DNA from: an uncultured Gammaproteobacteria bacterium
GTDB lineage: Bacteria; Pseudomonadota; Gammaproteobacteria; Pseudomonadales; Azotimanducaceae_A
DNA length: 11,541 nucleotides
Direction: 5' to 3'
Assembly (NCBI GenBank): GCA_913049565.1
Contig: CAJWZG010000070.1
Span: 1 to 11,541, forward strand
Of the stretch, positions 6,982 through 11,541 are shown piece after piece (within the stretch, counting starts at the first letter, position 1; each line of letters begins with the position of its first letter). The notes beneath the pieces were generated by a model that ran no database searches, was not told where the DNA came from, and worked only from the letters and a program-made list of their open reading frames with translations. A program made the translations under genes and the position numbers.

Positions 6982-7884
6982 ATGAACAAAGTGCTGCAAG
7001 AAATCATTGACCTGCTTGATGTTGAGCCAATTGAGGAAAACCTATTCCGCGGTCAGAACCACAACACCGAGCATGTCTTCGGCGGCCAGGTTCTTGCGCA
7101 AGCACTCGCTGCGGCTTTTCGCACCGTTGGTAGCGAGCAAAGCCTGCACTCGCTGCACAGCTACTTTTTGCGCGCCGGCGACTGGACTCGTCCCATTCTT
7201 TACGAAGTTGACCGAATTCGCGATGGGCGCAGTTTCAGCACGAGGCGGGTAGCAGCCATTCAAAATGGACGGACAATTTTTACCCTTGCCTGCTCATGGC
7301 AAAAGCCTGAGGAAGGCCTAGACCACGCACTACCAATGCCAGACGTGCCACCACCTGAATCCCTTCGCGGTGACCTTGAAACCTACACTGAGCTTGCGCA
7401 AAGAAAGCCCGATATGGCGCGGTTCATGTTCCGTTTCGAGGCTATTGACTCACGCGCTGTAGAGCGCATTACGATGATGAATCGGGGCGAACATCCACCT
7501 TACAAACACACTTGGTTGCGCGCCCGGAATACGCTGCCTGACAATCCAGAAGTGCATCTTGCGCTGTTAGCGTATATGTCAGATCTGGATTTTATGTCGA
7601 CATCCATGCTGCCGCACGGACCACTGACCGTCGACGAGACGGGGGAGCGCACCATTATGGGCGCTAGTTTGGATCACACTATTTGGTTTCATCGACCTTT
7701 TAGAGCCGATGAATGGCTACTGTTTGCTAAGGAATCTCCGAACGCAGGCGCCGCCCGAGGGTTCGTTCGGGGCCATTTCTTCAATCGCCACGGCGAAATG
7801 GTCGCGACCGCGGCACAAGAGTGTCTTATTCGCCCAGTGGGTAAAGCACGTGAAACCTTAGAGGCAATCAAGGCTGCCCAGTAA
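6982..7884 (+). CDS. tesB: acyl-CoA thioesterase II
   Basis: Hydrolyses acyl-CoA to free fatty acid and CoA in the cytoplasm, with broad chain-length tolerance in the family. The 300 residues (E. coli TesB: 286) form the double-hotdog fold. The first repeat has FRGQN and VFGGQVLAQAL (32-42), with HSLHSYFLRAGD (56-67). The second has AYMSDLDF (198-204), ASLDHTIWFHRPFR (228-241) and the C-terminal AAQE. The catalytic triad known from E. coli (Asp204, Thr228, Gln278) maps to Asp201, Ser229 and Gln279; Ser for Thr is a conservative change that I recall in other TesB proteins. The ATG has no clear Shine-Dalgarno and follows a 146-base divergent gap. The stop codon sits in the loop of a terminator hairpin. 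It may limit acyl-CoA build-up beside the other acyl-CoA genes of this window. Confidence 0.95.
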   Translation: MNKVLQEIIDLLDVEPIEENLFRGQNHNTEHVFGGQVLAQALAAAFRTVGSEQSLHSLHSYFLRAGDWTRPILYEVDRIRDGRSFSTRRVAAIQNGRTIFTLACSWQKPEEGLDHALPMPDVPPPESLRGDLETYTELAQRKPDMARFMFRFEAIDSRAVERITMMNRGEHPPYKHTWLRARNTLPDNPEVHLALLAYMSDLDFMSTSMLPHGPLTVDETGERTIMGASLDHTIWFHRPFRADEWLLFAKESPNAGAARGFVRGHFFNRHGEMVATAAQECLIRPVGKARETLEAIKAAQ

Positions 7885-7905
7885 CTCGGGCAGCCGCGTT
7901 CTTTT
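7872..7905 (+). terminator. rho-independent terminator of tesB
   Basis: GGCTGCCC (7872-7879) and GGGCAGCC (7888-7895) form a perfect 8-bp GC-rich stem with an 8-base loop, followed after three bases by TTCTTTT. The tesB stop codon TAA (7882-7884) lies in the loop, so the upstream arm is coding. Read from the other strand the stem lacks a T-run, so it probably acts only for tesB. Confidence 0.8.
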
Positions 7906-7926
7906 GAGTTTGCGGGTACCGGTTAC

Positions 7927-8406
7927 TTAGAGAGCTTCCAAAATCGCTTCGGCACCACTTACCTCTAACTTTCCAGGAGCCTCAACTGCCAGATGGCTAA
8001 CGACACCGTCGTCGACAATCATGGCGTAGCGCTGTGATCGCGTGCCCAAACCAAAACCTGAGCCGTCCATCTGCAGACCGAGCGCCTCGGTAAAATCACC
8101 GTTACCGTCACCTACCATTATCAGCTCTTCTGCATTGGCGCTTTTGCCCCAAGCATCCATAACGAAGGCGTCGTTAACGGACAGACAGACAATGCTATCC
8201 ACACCCTTGGCTTTGAGCGCATCCGCGTGCACAACATATCCAGGCAAGTGCGCCATTGAACAGGTGGGGGTAAACGCACCTGGAACGGCAAACATGGCAA
8301 CTTTCTTGCCTGCAAATAAATCTCCCGTGGTCACTGGTGTGGGTTTACCGTCCTGCATTGTGTGCAGTGTTGCTTCTGGCAGTTTCGTGCCTGTTTCAAT
8401 CGCCAT
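7927..8406 (-). CDS. Prx5-type (AhpC/TSA family) peroxiredoxin
   Basis: Thiol peroxidase that reduces hydrogen peroxide and organic hydroperoxides in the cytosol. At 159 residues it has the normal size for the Prx5/type II subfamily. The active site VPGAFTPTCS (41-50) gives Pro42, Thr46 and peroxidatic Cys49, with Arg126 in GTRSQRYAM as the supporting arginine. Cys74 in IVCLSVNDAFVM is conserved in related plant and bacterial proteins. No glutaredoxin domain is fused, so the electron donor (glutathione/glutaredoxin or thioredoxin) cannot be read from the sequence. The frame is open to 8469, but the ATG at 8406 follows AGGA at 8 bases and matches the family N-terminus (MAIETGTKLPEATL). It is the last gene of a minus-strand run with the Nudix and isomerase genes, 64 bases after the Nudix stop. 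Confidence 0.95.
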   Translation of the reverse strand: MAIETGTKLPEATLHTMQDGKPTPVTTGDLFAGKKVAMFAVPGAFTPTCSMAHLPGYVVHADALKAKGVDSIVCLSVNDAFVMDAWGKSANAEELIMVGDGNGDFTEALGLQMDGSGFGLGTRSQRYAMIVDDGVVSHLAVEAPGKLEVSGAEAILEAL

Positions 8407-8414
8407 GGTTATAT

Positions 8415-8418
8415 TCCT
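8415..8418 (-). promoter_or_regulatory. ribosome binding site supporting the peroxiredoxin start
   Basis: Minus-strand AGGA lies 8 bases before the ATG at 8406. It favours this start over the longer frame opening at 8469, whose extra 21 residues do not resemble the family. Confidence 0.55.
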
Positions 8419-8470
8419 GTCGTTAATCTGTAGCGTGGATAGTCTGTGCTGCAAGCGTTGGCCGGTCAAC

Positions 8471-9172
8471 TCAGCGCCAAGCGAACTCCGGCTGTTCGAA
8501 GTGCGCTACCCGAGTATGCCGATTGCGCAGGCATACCTCACGGAATTGATACAAAATTGCCGCCGTTGGGGCCGCAATATGATCGTTACCGATCGGCATA
8601 CGCAAGATGGGTGCATCACTGGTCTTTGCTTCTGTTAAGCGTGGCGCATCTGCTCGATCAAACTCCGCAAGGGGAATTCGATGCACGCTCGCAACCTCAT
8701 CCGGATTGAGCATAGTTTTTAGATTGCCACCACCCCAAATCACCACAGGTGTCATGATGTAGCCAGACCGCGTCACAAAATCATCCAGACGGCCCAAAAC
8801 GCAACTTTGGTCGAGCTCGATACCCACTTCCTCATGCAGCTCGCGCAGTGCCGTCTGTTCTGGCGTCTCCCCCTCATCCATTCGACCTCCCGGCAACGCC
8901 CATTGCCCCGGATGATTGCGCAACTTGCTTGAGCGACGGGTAAGAATCAGCGCCGATTCGTCGGACCATGATGCCGGCTGTTCAATACCGGGCAAGTCGG
9001 CACCAGCGCCGACGTCGGTAATGGTTAGCGCTACCGCCGCCGTTCGCAGCGATTCGGCCTCGGCCACATCGGGCTCATAAAACTGTGGAGCAAAACCATC
9101 CAGACAAAGCGCCACTTGCGTACGCAATTGAGGGCTGCAATCCATGAGCGAAGCCAACTGATCTTTGGCCAT
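8471..9172 (-). CDS. Nudix hydrolase, CoA diphosphatase (NudL)-like
   Basis: Probably a Mg- or Mn-dependent pyrophosphohydrolase. The 233 residues hold a complete Nudix box from Gly96 to Ile118 (Glu102, REL at 110-112, EEVGI at 114-118). Just before it, LILTRRSSKLRNHPGQWALPGG (residues 75-96) closely follows the UPF0035 signature of the NudL/CoA diphosphatase branch (LLTxR-x3-L-x2-H-x-GQ-x2-FPGG), including His87, Gly89 and Gln90. Such enzymes split CoA and acyl-CoA into 3',5'-ADP and (acyl)phosphopantetheine. The N-terminal 70 residues and the C-terminal tail after about 205 are less conserved. The start lies 8 bases after the stop of the isomerase gene and has no Shine-Dalgarno of its own, which suggests coupled translation. 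Lying in one transcription unit with an acyl-CoA isomerase fits a CoA-related substrate, but other nucleotide substrates are possible. Confidence 0.88.
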   Translation of the reverse strand: MAKDQLASLMDCSPQLRTQVALCLDGFAPQFYEPDVAEAESLRTAAVALTITDVGAGADLPGIEQPASWSDESALILTRRSSKLRNHPGQWALPGGRMDEGETPEQTALRELHEEVGIELDQSCVLGRLDDFVTRSGYIMTPVVIWGGGNLKTMLNPDEVASVHRIPLAEFDRADAPRLTEAKTSDAPILRMPIGNDHIAAPTAAILYQFREVCLRNRHTRVAHFEQPEFAWR

Positions 9173-9180
9173 AAATATAG

Positions 9181-9969
9181 CTATCGACCCGAAAAGGCGG
9201 GTTTACGCTTCTTGAGGAAAGCGTGTAACCCCTCCTGACCATCCTTGCTGCCGATCATGTCTGCTATGGCCCTAGCCTCGAGTTCCATCTGCGACTCCAG
9301 AGAGTGATCAAAGCTGCTGTCTAGCAGCGCCTTCACACGACCATAGGCTTGAGTTGGACCTGCAGCCAGTTTTGCCGCCAGTTTTTGCGCCGTCGCCACG
9401 ACTTCCGCGTCGGGCACCACTTGGTTGACAACGCCCCAGTCCAGCGCCTCTGCGGCGCTGAGTACCCGATTGGTCAACATCAATTCACGAGTGCGACGGT
9501 CACCGATTTTACGCGGCATATAGTAGGTTGAACTACCATCCGGAGACAGTCCTGCATTGGTGTACGCCATTGTCATCACCGCACTTTCTGCCGCTATAGC
9601 CAGATCTGCGGCCATCAACAACGAGAAGCCGGCTCCAGCCGCTGTACCGTTTACTGCTGCGATGACCGGAGCTGAATTTCGAGCCAAACGCGATAGTGCC
9701 AAATGAAGGTCTCCAGTCATTTTCATGATCAAGGTCCGAGCGCCCTCTCCTGCCGCAGCAAATTCGCCCAAGTCACCACCCGCGCAAAACACCTTGCCGG
9801 TGCCGGTCAAAACCACCGCTCGCACGCTTTTGTCTGCATCAATCTCCAACGCGACCTGATGAAGCTCAGCCCCCATTAGCGGCGACATGGCGTTCATATT
9901 GTTTGGACGATTCAATGTGATGGTCGCGACGCCCTCAGCGACGTCGAAAATCAATGACTGGTAACTCAT
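9181..9969 (-). CDS. enoyl-CoA hydratase/isomerase (crotonase) family, PaaG-like
   Basis: Crotonase-fold acyl-CoA enzyme of 262 residues. The oxyanion hole is formed by CAGGD (62-66) and the GTAAGAG segment (108-114). Both hydratase glutamates of rat enoyl-CoA hydratase are missing: Glu144 aligns with Ser116 and Glu164 with Tyr136. Instead Asp144 in GLSPDGSS matches Asp136 of E. coli PaaG, which catalyses double-bond or epoxide isomerisation. I therefore infer an isomerase-type reaction (enoyl-CoA shift, or ring-1,2-epoxyphenylacetyl-CoA isomerase-like) rather than hydration. No other phenylacetate genes are visible, so the symbol paaG is not used. The C-terminus (FLKKRKPAFSGR) is typical of the family. 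AGGGGAG lies 4 bases before the ATG. It is the first gene of the minus-strand run with the Nudix and peroxiredoxin genes and diverges from the acyl-CoA dehydrogenase pair. Confidence 0.92.
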   Translation of the reverse strand: MSYQSLIFDVAEGVATITLNRPNNMNAMSPLMGAELHQVALEIDADKSVRAVVLTGTGKVFCAGGDLGEFAAAGEGARTLIMKMTGDLHLALSRLARNSAPVIAAVNGTAAGAGFSLLMAADLAIAAESAVMTMAYTNAGLSPDGSSTYYMPRKIGDRRTRELMLTNRVLSAAEALDWGVVNQVVPDAEVVATAQKLAAKLAAGPTQAYGRVKALLDSSFDHSLESQMELEARAIADMIGSKDGQEGLHAFLKKRKPAFSGR

Positions 9970-10038
9970 AAAACTCCCCTCAACTCTGCCGTATTTTCTT
10001 TTTTGTTTCGCGCCGCGTGGGCGCTCGCAGGCATAAAT

Positions 10039-10067
10039 TTAACACTCTAACCGCGCTACTGCTTAAC
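10039..10067 (+). promoter_or_regulatory. candidate promoter for the acyl-CoA dehydrogenase pair
   Basis: TTAACA (five of six consensus -35 bases) is followed after 17 bases by CTTAAC, which matches the -10 consensus at only three of six positions. It lies in the 162-base divergent gap, about 65 bases before the chosen ATG. I see no convincing operator palindrome in the gap. Confidence 0.25.
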
Positions 10068-10120
10068 TTGATTTGCTCAGTCCTTTACCATGCGTTGTGT
10101 TACGAACAATCAACTTTGTC

Positions 10121-10127
10121 AAGGAAG
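10121..10127 (+). promoter_or_regulatory. ribosome binding site deciding the acyl-CoA dehydrogenase start
   Basis: AAGGAAG lies 4 bases before the ATG at 10132. The in-frame ATG at 10090 has no such site and would add 14 residues unlike the family. Confidence 0.8.
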
Positions 10128-10131
10128 CAAT

Positions 10132-11298
10132 ATGGACGTAGATCTGAGTACTGAGGATCTGGCTTTTCAACAAGAAGTTCGAGATTTTCTGGCTACCAAT
10201 GCCCATGATCCAAAAACCGACTATGCCCAATGGCGGCTTAACTGGTTTGAGCTAGCGAAAGCTAAAGGCGGTTGGGATGTACCCAAGTGGCCTGTCGCGT
10301 TTGGTGGTCCAGGCTGGACACCTACTCAGCATTATATTTGGGAGAAGGAAACCGCAGTGGCCCAAACACCATGGGATCTGCCTTTTGGCCTTTCGATGCT
10401 TGCGCCGGTTCTCATGAACTATGGCAACGAGGAACAGCAGCAGCGGTTCTTGCCGGATATCCGTGCCCGCAAAGTGAACTGGTGTCAGGGATATTCAGAG
10501 CCCAACGCGGGTTCTGACCTTGCAAATCTAAAAACCAAGGCCGAGCTTTCCGAGGACGGCAGCTATTACACAGTCAATGGCACAAAAATTTGGACGACGC
10601 TGGCTCACATTGCTGATTGGATCTTTTGTCTTACTCGCACTAGCGATAGCGGGAAAAAGCAGGAAGGCATTACATTTTTACTAATACCCATGCATCAAGA
10701 GGGTATTGAGGTAAAGCCCATAATTACCCTCGGGGGCTCCCATAGCGTCAACATGGTGCACCTCACTGACGTCAAAGTACCCGTTGAAAATTTAGTCGGC
10801 GAAGAAGGTAAAGGCTGGGGTTACGCCAAAGGTTTGCTGGCTCACGAACGAACAGGCTTAGCGGGCATTTCCAAGTCTTTGGTCGCCCTTGACTACCTGC
10901 GGCTTCAAGCGGGTAGCGTCAAACGCGGCAACGCCACGTTGCTTGATGACCCTGCTTACAAATCAAAGCTGGCCGAGCTGGAAATCGATTTGTTGGCTAC
11001 TGAGTTCACCGAGCTGCGCTCGTTAGCTAGCGCAGCCAATGGAGCAGAGCCTGGGCCTGAATCGTCTATCCTGAAACTTAAGGGAACCGAGATTCAGCAG
11101 AGAATTCAAAAACTCACGGTAGAAGCAGGCGGTCTTTACTCGGCAGCTTGGGGCAAACAGCCCGTCGGCCATAGCTTTGCCAAAGGCGGCATGTCTGGCT
11201 ACTTGTCCAGTCGTGCTTACACGATCTATGGCGGAGCCTCAGAGGTGCAAAAAGACGTCGTAGCAAAGAACGTGCTTGGCCTGAAGAAAGCCAAGTAA
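10132..11298 (+). CDS. acyl-CoA dehydrogenase, pimeloyl-CoA dehydrogenase large subunit-like
   Basis: FAD-dependent alpha,beta-dehydrogenation of an acyl-CoA, with electrons passed to ETF. The 388 residues show the N-terminal helical domain, then WCQGYSEPNAGSDLANLKT (117-135), the FAD and substrate motif, with VNGTKIWTT in the middle beta domain, and the C-terminal helical domain ending YTIYGGASEVQ. The run of matches (KWP-x3-GGPGWTPTQHYI, ADWIFCLTRT, QEGITFLLIPM, SSILKLKGTEIQQ) is characteristic of the large subunit of pimeloyl-CoA dehydrogenase (PimC) and related proteins. The MCAD-type catalytic Glu position holds Gly367; Glu239 in HERTG is the likely alternative base. Another dehydrogenase gene starts 40 bases downstream. 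By analogy the two should form a hetero-oligomer acting on dicarboxylyl-CoA or another bulky acyl-CoA; the real substrate is not determined by the sequence. Confidence 0.93.
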   Translation: MDVDLSTEDLAFQQEVRDFLATNAHDPKTDYAQWRLNWFELAKAKGGWDVPKWPVAFGGPGWTPTQHYIWEKETAVAQTPWDLPFGLSMLAPVLMNYGNEEQQQRFLPDIRARKVNWCQGYSEPNAGSDLANLKTKAELSEDGSYYTVNGTKIWTTLAHIADWIFCLTRTSDSGKKQEGITFLLIPMHQEGIEVKPIITLGGSHSVNMVHLTDVKVPVENLVGEEGKGWGYAKGLLAHERTGLAGISKSLVALDYLRLQAGSVKRGNATLLDDPAYKSKLAELEIDLLATEFTELRSLASAANGAEPGPESSILKLKGTEIQQRIQKLTVEAGGLYSAAWGKQPVGHSFAKGGMSGYLSSRAYTIYGGASEVQKDVVAKNVLGLKKAK

Positions 11299-11338
11299 CT
11301 CGACTGAAAAGACTACACGCCCATTTTGGAGCCTGAAC

Positions 11339-11541
11339 GTGAATTTTGATTTATCCGAAGAACAGCAGCTATTAAAAGATAGTGTCGAACGTTTTGTTAA
11401 CGACAACTATGACTTAGATACCCGTCAAGCGCTGAGCAAGAACGACGCTGGCTTCAGCGACACCTACTGGCAAACCATGGCAGAACTCGGGTGGCTGGGC
11501 GTCACCGTACCTGAAGTTCACGGCGGCTTCGGCGGCAATCA
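11339..11541 (+). CDS. acyl-CoA dehydrogenase, pimeloyl-CoA dehydrogenase small subunit-like, N-terminal part
   Basis: A reading frame beginning with GTG at 11339 runs off the window end after 67 codons without a stop. GGAG (11328-11331) lies 7 bases before the GTG. The translation opens NFDLSEEQQLLKDSVERF, a typical acyl-CoA dehydrogenase N-terminal helix, and continues to MAELGWLGVTVPEVHGGFGG, the usual end of the first helical segment. This closely resembles small subunits of pimeloyl-CoA dehydrogenase-type pairs (PimD). With the preceding gene 40 bases upstream on the same strand, I infer an alpha/beta dehydrogenase operon. The active site and the rest of the protein are outside the window. 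Confidence 0.88.
   Translation, partial: MNFDLSEEQQLLKDSVERFVNDNYDLDTRQALSKNDAGFSDTYWQTMAELGWLGVTVPEVHGGFGGN

Noticed and set aside
8042..8638. 198-codon plus-strand open frame opposite the peroxiredoxin and Nudix genes
   Set aside because: It lies antisense to two clearly conserved genes, and its translation is Pro/Ser-rich with no recognisable family. A codon-composition shadow.
9970..10131. Divergent gap between the isomerase and dehydrogenase genes examined for a FadR/PsrA/KstR-type operator
   Set aside because: No palindrome close to those consensus sites was visible; only T-rich stretches.

Overview
The window looks like a chromosomal stretch from a free-living, aerobic Gammaproteobacterium, possibly marine. 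The evidence is gene content and protein style only: a SPOR-domain lipoprotein, RarD, glutathione-type glyoxalase II, NudL-like Nudix, TesB and paired pimeloyl-CoA-dehydrogenase-like acyl-CoA dehydrogenases. Coding density is high and Shine-Dalgarno sites are ordinary. I see no tRNA, rRNA, CRISPR array, insertion sequence, phage gene or attachment site. No gene-free stretch exceeds about 210 bases.

Layout. Bases 1-3672 hold a plus-strand run: the C-terminal part of an M17 aminopeptidase, hisI (overlapping it by 8 bases), cysS after a 100-base gap, and 14 bases later a flavin-monooxygenase-fold protein that has lost its recognisable FAD motifs. A minus-strand HNH endonuclease (start re-placed to 4281) converges on it. 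Diverging from the HNH gene is a plus-strand SPOR lipoprotein. This meets a minus-strand gloB-rarD pair whose reading frames overlap at a TTGA. Diverging from gloB is tesB, which ends in a clear hairpin terminator with its stop codon in the loop. Converging on tesB is a minus-strand run of an enoyl-CoA hydratase/isomerase, a CoA-diphosphatase-like Nudix enzyme and a Prx5-type peroxiredoxin. Diverging from that run is a plus-strand pair of acyl-CoA dehydrogenases, the second cut off by the window end.

How the genes fit together. The left part is housekeeping (peptide turnover, histidine synthesis, tRNA charging). The right part centres on acyl-CoA chemistry: acyl-CoA dehydrogenase pair, enoyl-CoA isomerase, thioesterase and a probable CoA diphosphatase. 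Peroxide and methylglyoxal detoxification genes lie among them.

I found no obvious undescribed multi-gene system. The most unusual single items are the intact but cofactor-motif-less flavin-monooxygenase-like protein behind cysS, and an Asp-to-Glu change at a metal-ligand position of the M17 aminopeptidase. Several upstream-extended reading frames were trimmed to starts backed by a ribosome binding site; the reasons are given per gene.
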